Source: Streptomyces subrutilus (lineage in GTDB: Bacteria; Actinomycetota; Actinomycetes; Streptomycetales; Streptomycetaceae). From it: DNA of 64,000 nucleotides. This document shows, one piece after another, positions 1 through 8,844 of the stretch. Below the pieces are notes generated by a model. It did no database searches. It saw nothing but the letters and a program-made list of their open reading frames with translations, and had not been told where the DNA came from. Where the stretch lies: positions 124,001 through 188,000 of the forward strand of contig NZ_CP023701.1 of assembly GCF_008704535.1 (NCBI RefSeq). Reading direction: 5' to 3'. How positions within the stretch are numbered: position 1 is the stretch's first letter; each line of letters opens with the position of its first letter. A program made the position numbers and the translations under genes.

Positions 1-15
1 GGAAAGAGGATCAGG

Positions 16-909
16 ATGACAACGGTCGCCCCCAAGTCGGTGGACCCCGAGGTCGATGCGATCAGGCACCACTACGAGGTCAGCAACGATTTCTACCGGC
101 TCCTGCTGGGCCCCTCGATGATGTACTCCGGCGGTTACTGGGAGGCCGGCGAGGACCTCAACGCCGCGCTCGACGAGGCGCAGTACCGCAAGCTCGACAA
201 GTTCGCGGAGCTCGCGAACGTCACCCCGGCCACCGGGCGCGTCCTGGACATCGGCTGCGGCTGGGGCACGATGCTCAACCGCCTCACCACCGTGCACGGC
301 GCGGAGCGGGCCGTGGGCCTGACCCTGTCGCGTACGCAGGAGGCCTTCATCGACGGCCTCGGCAACCCGAAGATCACCACGCTGGTGCAGAGCTGGGCCG
401 ACTACAAGGTCGCCGACGACAGCGAGAAGTACGACGCGGCGTTCTGCATCAACGCGCTGGAGCACTTCGTGTCCTCCAACCTGCCGCCCAAGGAGCGCAC
501 CAAGCGCTACCGGTACTTCTTCCAGCAGGTCGCGAACGCCCTGAACCCGGGTGCGAAGTTCGTGCTGCACACGATGACGGCCGAGGCGCTGCCGATGAAC
601 CGGGCGCTGCTGGACGACCTGAAGTTCCTGCAGCGCTCCGAGTTCGAGGGTTGCCACATCCCGCACCTGAGCGAGCTGAGCGCGGCGGCCGAGGGCCTCT
701 TCGAGATCGACGAGGTCGTCAACGAGCGCGAGTCGTTCGCGATGGCGTGCCGGGCGTGGCTGGTGCTGCTGGCGGAGCGCCGGGACGAGGCCGTGGCCCT
801 GGAGGGCGAGGAGGTCGTCTCGCGCTTCGAGCGCTACCTGGACATCTTCGCGTACACCCTCGAGGACAAGTTCTTCAACAACTTCCGCGTCACCATCACG
901 CGCCGCTAA
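16..909 (+). CDS. Cyclopropane-fatty-acid-synthase-like SAM methyltransferase
   Basis: A 297-residue class I SAM-dependent methyltransferase of the CFA synthase/mycolic acid methyltransferase family. The N-terminus has the family pattern HHYEVSNDFYRLLLG followed by MMYSGGYW. The SAM-binding loop VLDIGCGWG lies near residues 76-84 and the family's EGCHIPHL segment near residue 215. Family members transfer a methyl or methylene group to an electron-rich C=C bond. The substrate here is unknown; the neighbours (two flavoenzymes, a SRPBCC protein and a hydrolase) suggest a tailored secondary metabolite rather than a membrane lipid. AGAGGATCAGG precedes the ATG. The stop is 11 bp before the next gene, so both are probably in one operon, which may begin left of the window. 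The fold is clear; the reaction is inferred. Confidence 0.9.
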   Translation: MTTVAPKSVDPEVDAIRHHYEVSNDFYRLLLGPSMMYSGGYWEAGEDLNAALDEAQYRKLDKFAELANVTPATGRVLDIGCGWGTMLNRLTTVHGAERAVGLTLSRTQEAFIDGLGNPKITTLVQSWADYKVADDSEKYDAAFCINALEHFVSSNLPPKERTKRYRYFFQQVANALNPGAKFVLHTMTAEALPMNRALLDDLKFLQRSEFEGCHIPHLSELSAAAEGLFEIDEVVNERESFAMACRAWLVLLAERRDEAVALEGEEVVSRFERYLDIFAYTLEDKFFNNFRVTITRR

Positions 910-920
910 GGGAGCCAGAC

Positions 921-2483
921 GTGACGAGCATTCTCGAACCGGCCAAGGACGGCGGTGCCCGGACGGGCACCGAGCCGGCTCCCGGTGGCCGCGGCCCGAC
1001 CCGGCACCTGCGGGTCGCGGTCATCGGTACCGGGTTCTCGGGCCTGGGCACCGCCGTCCGGCTGCTGCAGTCGGGCATCGACGACTTCCTGGTGTTCGAG
1101 CGGGCTGACGAGGTCGGCGGCACCTGGCGCGACAACAGCTATCCGGGTTGTGCGTGCGACGTCATGTCCCACCTCTACTCGTTCTCCTTCGCCCGGAACC
1201 CGAACTGGAAGTCGACGTTCGCCTCGCGGGACGAGCTGTACGCCTACCTGCGCGATACGGCCGACCGTTTCGGGGTGCGCCCGCACATCCGGTTCGGGCA
1301 CGAGCTGGAGGCCGCCCGCTGGGACGAGGGCGAGCGGCACTGGAGGATCGAGACCTCCCAGGGCGAGTACACCGCCCAGTTCCTGGTGACGGGTACCGGC
1401 TACCTCAGCGAGGCGGCGGTGCCGGACATCAAGGGCCTGGACGGGTTCGAGGGGAAGGTCTTCCACTCCTCCGACTGGGACCACGACCACGACCTGGCCG
1501 GCCGGCGCGTCGCCGTCATCGGCACCGGCGCCTCGGCGATCCAGTTCGTGCCGGCGATCCAGCCGGAGGTCGGGCAGCTGGACCTCTACCAGCGCACTCC
1601 CCCGTGGATCGGTCCCAAGCCCGACAAGGCCAACAGCGAGCTGCACACCAAGCTGCTGCGTTCGCTGCCGGGTTACCAGAAGTTCCGGCGGGGCTTCAAC
1701 ATGTGGGGCCGGGAGATCCTGGCGTTCTTCTGGAAGCGCCCCAAGCTCGCCGAGAAGGTCCAGAAGATGGCGAGCGACCACCTGAAGAAGTCGGTGGCCG
1801 ACGAGGCGCTGCGCGCCCGGCTGACGCCCGACTACCTGGTGGCGTGCAAGCGCCTGCTGTTCTCCAACACCTGGTACCCGGCGATCCAGCAGCCCAACGT
1901 GGAGATCGTCAGCGACGGGATCGCGGAGGTCCGGGCGCGGTCGATCGTCGGGTCGGACGGGGTGGAGCGCGAGGTCGACACCATCATCCTGGGCACCGGG
2001 TTCCAGGCCACCGACCGTCCGGTCGCGCGGCGGATCTGGGGCCGGGGCGGGGTGAGCCTGCGCGAGACGTGGAAGGACGGCATGTCCGCGCACCGGGGGA
2101 CCACGATCGCCGGGTTCCCGAACCTGTTCATGCTGCTGGGTCCCAACACGGCGCTGGGGCACTCCTCGCAGACCGTGATGATCGAGGCGCAGGTCCAGTA
2201 CGTCGTGGACTCGCTGCAGCAGGCCGCCAAGCGGGGTCTGGCCAGCATCGAGGTCCGCCAGGAGGCGCAGGACGCCTACAACCGCAAGCTCGACGGGCAC
2301 CTTGAGGGCACGGTGTGGATGTCGGGCGGCTGCAAGAGCTGGTACCTCGACGCGAACGGCCGCAACACCTCGATCTTCCCGACGTACACGTGGCGGTTCC
2401 GCCGCGGTACCAAGCGCCTCGACCTGAGCGAGTACCAGCTCGCTTCCCAGGTACGCAGCACCAAGCCGGTACCTCACCAGTAG
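921..2483 (+). CDS. Baeyer-Villiger-type flavin monooxygenase
   Basis: A 520-residue class B flavoprotein monooxygenase. It has an FAD-binding GTGFSG loop near residues 36-41, the GGTWRDNSYPGCACD segment typical of Baeyer-Villiger monooxygenases, and a second (NADPH) Rossmann loop GTGASA. The fingerprint FxGxxxHxxxWD is present as FEGKVFHSSDWD at residues 176-187. Such enzymes insert oxygen next to a ketone or oxidise heteroatoms, using FAD and NADPH. The GTG at 921 was chosen because GGGAGCC stands just before it, 11 bp after the upstream stop; longer frames run into the methyltransferase gene. The next gene begins 13 bp downstream with its own AGGAG. It probably acts with the flanking methyltransferase and flavin oxidase on a common substrate, which the sequence does not reveal. 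Confidence 0.9.
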   Translation: MTSILEPAKDGGARTGTEPAPGGRGPTRHLRVAVIGTGFSGLGTAVRLLQSGIDDFLVFERADEVGGTWRDNSYPGCACDVMSHLYSFSFARNPNWKSTFASRDELYAYLRDTADRFGVRPHIRFGHELEAARWDEGERHWRIETSQGEYTAQFLVTGTGYLSEAAVPDIKGLDGFEGKVFHSSDWDHDHDLAGRRVAVIGTGASAIQFVPAIQPEVGQLDLYQRTPPWIGPKPDKANSELHTKLLRSLPGYQKFRRGFNMWGREILAFFWKRPKLAEKVQKMASDHLKKSVADEALRARLTPDYLVACKRLLFSNTWYPAIQQPNVEIVSDGIAEVRARSIVGSDGVEREVDTIILGTGFQATDRPVARRIWGRGGVSLRETWKDGMSAHRGTTIAGFPNLFMLLGPNTALGHSSQTVMIEAQVQYVVDSLQQAAKRGLASIEVRQEAQDAYNRKLDGHLEGTVWMSGGCKSWYLDANGRNTSIFPTYTWRFRRGTKRLDLSEYQLASQVRSTKPVPHQ

Positions 2484-2496
2484 GAGACGCAGAAAG

Positions 2497-4023
2497 ATGA
2501 GCAGCACCCCTAGAACCGATGCCGGCGTGAGCGCCGAGCCTTCCCGCCGCCGGGTCCTCGGCTCCATCGCGGCGACGGCCGTGGCCGTGGTCGGCTGGAA
2601 CGCGGTGGACCAGACGTGGGCGACGGCCGCCGAGGCCGCCCGCAATCCCGATGTCGTGCCGGTGCCGGGACTGGTCGGCACGCTGGAGACGACGCCCGCG
2701 ACGGTCGAGGCGTTCGCCAACGACTTCGGGCACCTCTTCGACGGTGACCCGAGCAAGCCGTGGGCGGTGCTCCGTCCGGGCCACATCGACGACATCGTCA
2801 AGATCGTCAACTATGCCCGGGCCAACGGCATCAAGGTCGCCGTGAACGGTCAGGGCGGTACGGGCGACGACATCGAGTCGCACTCGGTGTACGGCCAGGC
2901 GCGGGTGCCGGGCGGCATCTCCATCGATGCCAAGGGCATGTCGAAGATCGTGTCGATCGGCGGCGACCAGGCCGTGGTCGAGGCGGGGGTGACCTGGGGC
3001 CAGCTGACGGACGCCGCGCTGGCGGTGGGCAAGACCCCGCCGGCCCTCCCGGACTACCTGTACATCTCGGTCGGCGGGACGATCAGCATCGGCGGTATCG
3101 GCGGGACCGTGCAGAAGTACGGTCTGCTGTGCGACACGGTGAAGTCGATCGACATCATCACCGGTGACGGCAAGCTGGTGACGGCGACGGCGAGCCAGCG
3201 GTCGGACCTGTTCAACGCGGCGCTGTCGGGCGGCGGCCAGGTCGGCATCATCGTGCGGGCGACGGTCAAGCTGGTGCCGGCGCCGAAGCGGGCGGTCATC
3301 TTCAGCCTGTTCTACAGCTCGGTGGAGCAGTACCTGGCCGACTCGGAGAAGGTGCTGGCCGACAGCCGGTTCCAGGTCCACGCCGGTGAGATGCTGCGCA
3401 CCCCGGACAACTCGGGGTGGCGCTACAAGCTGGAGGTCGGGGCGACGTACAGCACGACGCCGCCGAACCGGACGCGGCTGCTGTGCGACCTGAAGGACGT
3501 GCGGGCGGACGCGGTCATCGAGGACGTGTCGTTCCGGGACTACATGTTCCGTCTGGACGCCTACGAGGCGTACCTGAAGGAGGGCGGCCACTGGTACACG
3601 CCCAAGCCGTGGCTGAGCATGTTCCTGCCGGCGTCGAAGACCAAGACGTTCATGAAGCAGGTCGAGCAGGAGCTGGACGCGAGTTCGCTGGGCGGCGGGT
3701 TCCTGCTCTTCTACCCGTTCCACACCTCGAAGATCAAGCGGCCGCTGGCGATGATGCCCAACGAGTCGGTGGTCTACCTGTTCGACCTGCTGCGCTTCCC
3801 CAACCCGGGTGAGCCCAACATCCAGGGCATGATCGACCAGAACCGGCGGTTGTACGACGTGGCCGTGGCGCTGGGTGCCAAGCGGTACCTGGTGGGGTCG
3901 ATCCCGATGACGGGCGCGGACTGGAAGAAGCACTTCGGCAACCGCTGGAGCGGCTTCGTCAACGCCAAGCGGAAGTTCGACCCGAACAACATCTTCACGC
4001 CCGGCCAGGGCTTCTTCGCCTGA
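2497..4023 (+). CDS. Tat-exported FAD-binding oxidoreductase (cytokinin-dehydrogenase-like)
   Basis: A 508-residue FAD-linked oxidase of the PCMH/VAO superfamily. Residues 17-45 hold a twin-arginine signal (SRRRVLGS followed by a hydrophobic alanine-rich stretch), so the folded flavoprotein is expected outside the membrane. The FAD-binding domain starts near residue 85, and the C-terminus FDPNNIFTPGQGFF is typical of cytokinin-dehydrogenase-like and berberine-bridge-like oxidases. The usual GHS segment carrying the flavinylated histidine is replaced by GQGGTG near residue 116, so FAD is probably not covalently bound there. A ribosome site (GGAGACGCAGAAAG) precedes the ATG. It lies in the methyltransferase/monooxygenase operon and is followed by a strong hairpin. 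A dehydrogenation or oxidative cyclisation step is plausible but unproven. Confidence 0.88.
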   Translation: MSSTPRTDAGVSAEPSRRRVLGSIAATAVAVVGWNAVDQTWATAAEAARNPDVVPVPGLVGTLETTPATVEAFANDFGHLFDGDPSKPWAVLRPGHIDDIVKIVNYARANGIKVAVNGQGGTGDDIESHSVYGQARVPGGISIDAKGMSKIVSIGGDQAVVEAGVTWGQLTDAALAVGKTPPALPDYLYISVGGTISIGGIGGTVQKYGLLCDTVKSIDIITGDGKLVTATASQRSDLFNAALSGGGQVGIIVRATVKLVPAPKRAVIFSLFYSSVEQYLADSEKVLADSRFQVHAGEMLRTPDNSGWRYKLEVGATYSTTPPNRTRLLCDLKDVRADAVIEDVSFRDYMFRLDAYEAYLKEGGHWYTPKPWLSMFLPASKTKTFMKQVEQELDASSLGGGFLLFYPFHTSKIKRPLAMMPNESVVYLFDLLRFPNPGEPNIQGMIDQNRRLYDVAVALGAKRYLVGSIPMTGADWKKHFGNRWSGFVNAKRKFDPNNIFTPGQGFFA

Positions 4024-4053
4024 CGGCGGAGTCCGGGCCGGCTGTGGGGTCCC

Positions 4054-4096
4054 GGCGGCGGGGGTGGGGTGAGGGTCCCCGCCCCCGCCGCCCTTT
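4054..4096 (+). terminator. GC-rich hairpin with short T run after the flavin oxidase gene
   Basis: Nearly perfect inverted repeat, GGCGGCGGGGGTGGGG (4054-4069) against CCCCGCCCCCGCCGCC (4077-4092), followed by CTTTTCTG. It resembles an intrinsic terminator. It lies only about 30 bp before the start of the next co-directional gene, so it may attenuate rather than fully separate the first three genes from the next three. Confidence 0.7.
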
Positions 4097-4126
4097 TCTG
4101 TTTCCGTACCGAGTGGAGGCTTGGAG

Positions 4127-4600
4127 ATGACGACGTACGACCTGATCGACGAGGCGGTGATCGACGCCCCGGCGGATGCCGTCTGGGACGCGCTCGTCGC
4201 GGAGTTCCGCGGCGCGAAGAAGTGGTGGGTGCCGCACAACACGTTCACGGCCGTGTCGGGTGCGCCGGACGCGGTGGGCGGGAAGGTGGGCGTGACGGTC
4301 CACACCAAGGGCGAGGGCAACGGCGGGCTGAAGCTGCGGTTCACCTCTCGGACGGTGGCGGTGGAGCCGGGCCGGCGGCTGGACATCGAGTACGTGGAGG
4401 GTGTCTTCCGCGGGCCGAGCACGTTCCTGCTGGAGCCGCTGGAGGGCGGGCGTACCCGGATCTCGATGCACTTCACGGGCAGCCCGCACGGCTGGCTGAA
4501 GGTGCTGGCGAAGGTCGCCGACCTGGGTGTGGAGCACTCGAAGGCGACGCTGGCGGCGTTCGAGTCGCTGGACCGGCAGCTGTCGGCGGTGAAGCGGTGA
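4127..4600 (+). CDS. SRPBCC/START-like ligand-binding protein
   Basis: A 157-residue single-domain protein with the SRPBCC (polyketide cyclase/dehydrase, START-like) pattern. It opens with an IDAPADAVWDALV segment, has alternating beta strands, and ends with a long helix. Such proteins bind hydrophobic ligands in a deep cavity; in polyketide clusters they often guide cyclisation or dehydration. There is no clear catalytic signature, so a binding or cyclase role cannot be separated. The ATG at 4127 has GGAGG seven bases upstream; an in-frame TTG six bases earlier is less likely. The stop overlaps the GTG of the hydrolase gene (GTGA), indicating translational coupling. Confidence 0.85.
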   Translation: MTTYDLIDEAVIDAPADAVWDALVAEFRGAKKWWVPHNTFTAVSGAPDAVGGKVGVTVHTKGEGNGGLKLRFTSRTVAVEPGRRLDIEYVEGVFRGPSTFLLEPLEGGRTRISMHFTGSPHGWLKVLAKVADLGVEHSKATLAAFESLDRQLSAVKR

Positions 4601-5433
4601 CGACGGCTCCGGAGGTCACCTGCGAGCTGACGGTGCGCACGGACGACGGCGCCGATCTGGCGGTGACGGTCCTGGCGCCGCTGGCCGGGACGGTGCCGGC
4701 CGGTGACGTGGTGCTGGTGCACGGGTGGGCGCACGCCCGCCGGGTGTGGGGCACGGTCGCCGACCGGCTGATCCGGGCGGGGCACCGGGTGGTGCTCTAC
4801 GACCAGCGCGGTCACGGTGCGTCCACGCTGGGCCGCACCGCGGTGTCGGTGGAGCGGCTGGGCGCGGACCTGGCGGCGGTGCTGGGTGAGACCGGTGCGC
4901 GGGAGGCGGTGGTCGTGGGTCATTCGGGGGGCGGGTTCGCCGCCCTGTCGTACGCCTCGACGTCGCCGTCGGCGGGCCGGTTGCGCGGTCTGGTGCTGCT
5001 GGGGACGGCGGCGCACGGCCAGGACACCCCGGACAGCGAGGTGAAGATGATGGGCAGTGCCGTCTTCTCGTGGGCGCTGCGCCGCGGGTGGCTGGGCGGC
5101 AGGCTGCTGGGGTCCACGATGGGCAAGGGTGTGGATCCGGTGGTGCTGGATGTGAACCGTCAGCTGTTCGCGGGGACGGTGCCGCGGGTGCGGGCGGACT
5201 TCTTCCGCTGTACGCGGGGCTGGGACGTGCGCGAGGCGCTGGCGTCGGTGACGATTCCGGCGGTGGTGGTGCACGGGGAGGGTGACAAGGTGATCGCGGT
5301 CGAGTTGGCGCGGACGCTGGCCGGGGTGCTGCCGCGGGCGCGGTTCGAGTCGGTGGCGGGTGCGGGTCACATGCTGCCGCTGGAGCGTCCGCTGCTGGTG
5401 GTCGCGGCTGTCGGGGAGCTCGCCTCGCGATGA
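4597..5433 (+). CDS. Alpha/beta-hydrolase
   Basis: A 278-residue alpha/beta-hydrolase-fold protein. It has the oxyanion-hole segment VLVHGWAH near residue 47, a nucleophile elbow GHSGGG (Ser110), an acid residue in GEGDKV (Asp230) and a catalytic histidine in GAGHMLPLE (His258), so the triad looks complete. It could hydrolyse an ester or lactone, for example one made by the monooxygenase upstream, or a thioester. The GTG start at 4597 overlaps the SRPBCC stop by 4 bp, and the phosphopantetheinyl transferase start overlaps its own stop by 4 bp, so the three genes form a tightly coupled unit. Confidence 0.88.
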   Translation: MTTAPEVTCELTVRTDDGADLAVTVLAPLAGTVPAGDVVLVHGWAHARRVWGTVADRLIRAGHRVVLYDQRGHGASTLGRTAVSVERLGADLAAVLGETGAREAVVVGHSGGGFAALSYASTSPSAGRLRGLVLLGTAAHGQDTPDSEVKMMGSAVFSWALRRGWLGGRLLGSTMGKGVDPVVLDVNRQLFAGTVPRVRADFFRCTRGWDVREALASVTIPAVVVHGEGDKVIAVELARTLAGVLPRARFESVAGAGHMLPLERPLLVVAAVGELASR

Positions 5434-6086
5434 TCGAGGTGCTGCTGCCTGCGGGCGTCTCGTCGTCGGAGGCCTTCGACGACGAGGCGCCCGTCGTGTT
5501 GTTCGAGGCCGAGGCCGTGTTGATGGAGGGCCGTCGGGCGCGCCGGCGGCGGCAGTTCGCGACGGTGCGGGGGTGTGCGCGGGCCGCTCTGGCGGAGTTG
5601 GGTCGTCCGCCGGTGGCGTTGTTGCCGGGTCGGGGCGGGGCGCCGCAGTGGCCGGTGGGGGTGGTGGGTTCGCTGACGCACTGTGACGGGTATCGGGGGG
5701 CGGTGGTGGCCGAGGCGGGGGCGGTGGCGGCGTTGGGCATCGACGCGGAGCCGGCCGGTCCGCTGCCGCGGGGGGTGCTGGGTCTGATCACTTCGGAGGC
5801 GGAGCGGGCGGAGCTGGCGGCGTTGGCGGCGGTGGACGCGTCGGTGCCGTGGGAGCGGGTGCTGTTCTCGGCGAAGGAGGCCCTGTACAAGGCGTGGTAT
5901 CCGGCGACGGGCCTGTGGCTGGGGTTTCGGGACGCGACGGTGTCGCTGTCGGCGGCCGGGACGTTCACCGCGACGGTGTGTCCGCCGGCGGGGGTGCCGG
6001 CGGGGGGTGTGGACCCGGTGTACGGGGGCCGGTGGCTGGCCGGTTCGGGGCTGGTGCTGACGGCGGTGGTGCGGGGGGCCGGCTGA
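5430..6086 (+). CDS. 4'-phosphopantetheinyl transferase (EntD/Sfp type), motifs intact
   Basis: A 218-residue phosphopantetheinyl transferase of the EntD-like group. It keeps the Mg-binding GIDAEP motif (Asp near residue 105) and the FSAKEALYK motif, so it should activate carrier proteins by transferring phosphopantetheine from coenzyme A to a serine. In this cluster the natural client would be the ACP of a type II PKS, which is not in the window. The ATG overlaps the hydrolase stop by 4 bp (ATGA). It contrasts with the second family member at 20194-21225, where the same positions are altered. It ends the left operon; the convergent AraC gene follows about 90 bp downstream. Confidence 0.92.
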   Translation: MIEVLLPAGVSSSEAFDDEAPVVLFEAEAVLMEGRRARRRRQFATVRGCARAALAELGRPPVALLPGRGGAPQWPVGVVGSLTHCDGYRGAVVAEAGAVAALGIDAEPAGPLPRGVLGLITSEAERAELAALAAVDASVPWERVLFSAKEALYKAWYPATGLWLGFRDATVSLSAAGTFTATVCPPAGVPAGGVDPVYGGRWLAGSGLVLTAVVRGAG

Positions 6087-6173
6087 GGGTGCCGGGTGTG
6101 CGGGCCCGGTGTGCGGGCCGGGTGTCCGCCCGCCGTGCGGCCCGTGTGGGGGCCGGGCGGCGGGCGGCGGGCT

Positions 6174-7177
6174 GTCAGGGGGCGGGCAGGACGACGGTGC
6201 GCGGGGGTGGGGGTGGCGGTGGTGGCGTCGTCGGGCTGGGTGTGGGTGCGGTATTCCTGGGGGCTGATGCCGCGTACTCGTTTGAAGGCGGTGGACAGGG
6301 CGAAGGCGGAGCTGTAGCCGACGCGGCGGGCGACGGTGGCGATGGTGGCGTCGGGTTCGCGCAGGAGGTCGGCGGCGAGGGCCAGGCGCCAGCCGGTGAG
6401 GTAGGCGACGGGGGGTTCGCCGACGATGTCGGTGAAGCGGCGGGCCATGGAGGCGCGGGAGACGCCGACTTTCAGGGCGAGTTCGGCGACGGTCCAGCCG
6501 TGGGCGGGGTTCTCGTGCAGGAGGCGCAGGGCGGGTCCGACGACGGGGTCGCCCTGGGCGCGGTACCAGGAGGGGGCGCCGCTGGCGGGGGCGGCGAGCC
6601 AGGTCCGCAGGACGCCGATGAGGAGGAGGTCCAGGAGGCGGTCGAGGACGATTTCCTGGCCGGGTTCGTCTTTGGAGATCTCGGCGGTGAGGAGGGTGAC
6701 CAGGGTGTGGTCGGCGGTGGGGGTGGCGGGGCGGACCAGGAGGGTGGGCAGGGCGCTCAGGAGGCGGCGGCCGATTTCGCTGGGGGCCTGGTAGGTGCCG
6801 CTGAGCATGACGGCGGAGCCGGCGTCCTGGAAGTCGTCGCCCCAGGTGCGGACGCCGAGGGCGAGGACGTCGGTGACGTCCTGGCCTTCCTGGGTGGTGC
6901 AGCGCTGTTCGGGGCCGACGGTGATCTGGACGGGGGTGTCGGGGGTGTCGGCGACGGTGTAGGGCTCGGGGCCGCGGACGACGGCGACGTCGCCGGGGCG
7001 GATGAGGACGGGGGCGCCGTGGTCGGGCAGGAGCCAGGCGTCGCCGTGGACCATGGTGACGACGGAGAGCGGGGCGCGGTCCTGGACGCGCAGGGACCAG
7101 GGCGGGTTGAAGACGGATTTCAGGAGGAAGGCTCCGCGGGCTTTGGGGCCTTCCAGGAGGCCGGTCAGCGCGTCCAT
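6174..7177 (-). CDS. AraC-family regulator with an apparent 3' frameshift
   Basis: An AraC/XylS-type transcription factor of about 330 residues. It has an N-terminal cupin-like sensor (AraC_binding_2 type, residues 1-190) and a C-terminal double HTH with WTVAELALKVGVSRASMARR and VGYSSAFALSTAFKR. The frame as read does not stop after the DNA-binding domain but runs on for some 500 codons antisense to the phosphopantetheinyl transferase gene. One extra C in the run near 6205-6215 would give an ending TVVLPAP followed by TGA at 6174-6176, so I place the gene end there. This is either a real mutation or a base-calling error in a poly-C tract. It is a candidate local regulator. The start ATG is preceded by AAGGACACCCC. 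Confidence 0.75.
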
Positions 7178-7206
7178 GGGGTGTCCTTGTCTGGGGGCGC
7201 GGCGAA

Positions 7207-7249
7207 GCGCCCGCTCTCCCGCGGGGGACGGAAGTAAGAGAGCGGGCGC
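7207..7249. terminator. 12-bp perfect inverted repeat between the AraC gene and the DUF1772 gene
   Basis: GCGCCCGCTCTC (7207-7218) is repeated inverted as GAGAGCGGGCGC (7238-7249) with a 19-base loop and no T run. It could be a transcript-end hairpin for the minus-strand operon ending at 7506, or an operator in the AraC promoter region. The remaining bases 7250-7505 show no gene. Confidence 0.45.
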
Positions 7250-7505
7250 CGTTCGTGGGGTGGTGCCGTGGTGCGGGTGGGGGTGGATCGGGGGCCGGCC
7301 CGGGTGGAGGTGCCGGGGCCGGTGTGGTCCGCGGGGGCGGCCTGGGTCGTCTCTTTCGGATCGTGCGGGTTGAGCCGGCGTCGTCCGGTGCCGTGCATCG
7401 GCGCCTTGGTGGGACGCCGGAGTACTGGACGTACGTGGTGTTCCGCCAAGGCGGCGAGGTGCGGTGCCGGGCGGCGCGGGTCAGGCAGGATCCGGAAGAG
7501 ACGCC

Positions 7506-7997
7506 CTAGGCGGAGGCGCGGCCGTGGAGGGTGAGGGCGCGGCCGAGGGCGGCGAGGGCGGCGGTGCAGGCCAGGGTGCGGACGGCGTTGCCGGTGGTCC
7601 AGCGGCCGCCGAAGCGGGTGCGGGCGGCGGTGGCGTCGGCGCCGGCGCGGGCGAGTTGGTTGTTGAGGGGGATGTTGACGATCGCGGTGACGATCAGGGA
7701 GAGGCCGTAGAGGGCGAAGGCGAGCCAGCCCCAGCGGGCGGCGTCGGGGCGGCCGCGGCGCTGCTGCTGGGTGGCGGCGACGCCGGTGGCGAGGAACGCG
7801 CCGAGGAAGAGCAGGCCGAACAGGCCGTTGTCGATGGCCTCGTTGATGTTGCGCATGGCGGTGACGTAGGTGTGGTCGTCGCCGCGGGCGAGGCCGGGCA
7901 TGACGGAGATGTCGAAGGCGAAGTAGAGGCCTGCCATCAGTCCGGTGCCGACGGTGGCCGCCACGAGGGTCACGGATTGGGTGGTGGTGCTGGTCAC
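7506..7997 (-). CDS. DUF1772 integral membrane protein (anthrone-oxygenase family)
   Basis: A 163-residue protein with four predicted membrane segments, matching the DUF1772 family, whose fungal members include anthrone oxygenases. It contains MRNINEAIDNGLFGLLFLG and NIPLNNQLARA, segments characteristic of the family. In an aromatic polyketide cluster a cofactor-free oxygenase acting on an anthrone-type ring is a reasonable guess, but many bacterial members have no known role. The GTG start at 7997 overlaps the hemerythrin-like gene's stop (GTGA), so the pair is translationally coupled. Confidence 0.8.
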   Translation of the reverse strand: MTSTTTQSVTLVAATVGTGLMAGLYFAFDISVMPGLARGDDHTYVTAMRNINEAIDNGLFGLLFLGAFLATGVAATQQQRRGRPDAARWGWLAFALYGLSLIVTAIVNIPLNNQLARAGADATAARTRFGGRWTTGNAVRTLACTAALAALGRALTLHGRASA

Positions 7998-8629
7998 TTC
8001 AGGATTCCCTTCAGCGTGCGTTCGTAGCGCCGTTGCAGCAGGGTCGCGCCGATCAGCCGGACGGGCGGCGGGATGGTGGCGGAGACGTGGGCGACGGACT
8101 GGCGGGGGGCGCCGTCGAACATCCACGGCTGGAGGTGGGTCATGACGCGCATCGGGGCGCTGGAGACGACCTTGCGTTCTTCGGCGAGGTAGGCGCGTTC
8201 GCCGAGTCGGTCGAAGACGGGGAAGACGATGCGTTCTTCGTCGCGCAGGTGGTCGTGGAGGACGGCTTCGAAGGTCCGGGCGGCGTGCGGGAGGCCGTCG
8301 CCGCGGCGGGCGATGGCGGTGGAGACGGCGTGCATCGCGGCGTCGAGTTCTTCGTGGTCGTCGTGGAGTTCGCGGGCCTGGGCGTCGAAGTCGGCGTCCT
8401 TGCGGCGCAGTCCGGGCCACAGGACGTCGTCTTCGCTGGTGTGGTGCCATTCGATGACCTCGCGCAGCCGCTGCCACCAGTCGCCGCCGGCGCCGTTCCA
8501 CGTGGGGGCGGCGGCGCGCAGCCGGGCCGCGTCGCGTCGCATCGCGATGTGCATGAGGGCGAAGCCGTGGAAGTAGGGGGGCAGCGAGTGGAGTCCGTGT
8601 TCGCTGGAGAACGGCTGGGGAGTGGGCAT
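7994..8629 (-). CDS. Hemerythrin-like (HHE domain) protein
   Basis: A 211-residue protein with an HHE cation-binding domain. Candidate diiron ligands are visible as HIAMRRD, EWHHTSEDD, HDDHEELD and HLRDEE, the spaced His and Glu/Asp pattern of hemerythrin-like four-helix bundles. Such proteins bind oxygen, nitric oxide or redox signals; a few act as oxidases. The ATG at 8629 is preceded by a strong AGGAGG. It lies between a DUF1772 membrane protein and an NmrA-like reductase, suggesting a redox-tailoring or sensing set. The C-terminal third (residues 150-211) is outside the domain and carries no recognised motif. The 215-base upstream spacer contains repeated GTACGTGGTGC units. Confidence 0.82.
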   Translation of the reverse strand: MPTPQPFSSEHGLHSLPPYFHGFALMHIAMRRDAARLRAAAPTWNGAGGDWWQRLREVIEWHHTSEDDVLWPGLRRKDADFDAQARELHDDHEELDAAMHAVSTAIARRGDGLPHAARTFEAVLHDHLRDEERIVFPVFDRLGERAYLAEERKVVSSAPMRVMTHLQPWMFDGAPRQSVAHVSATIPPPVRLIGATLLQRRYERTLKGILK

Positions 8630-8844
8630 GGCGGCCTCCTGCCGGTCGGTCGGTGCGCGGTGCCTGGCACGGGGTGCCCGTGCGTGGTGCCTGTACGTGG
8701 TGCGGTGGTGCGTGGTGCCTGTACGTGGTGCGGGGTGCCGGTGTGTCCCTGCCCGGTGCCGGGTCCCGAGCACCGGGCGGCGGCCGTACCAGAGTCGCCG
8801 CCCGGGTCAAGGGGCTTGGGTGGGAGGGGGTGGCGGCGGTGTCG

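Noticed and set aside
4616..6173. Continuation of the AraC frame as an 850-residue protein
   Set aside because: The extra 500 residues are antisense to the hydrolase and phosphopantetheinyl transferase genes and low in complexity; a one-base frameshift explains it better.
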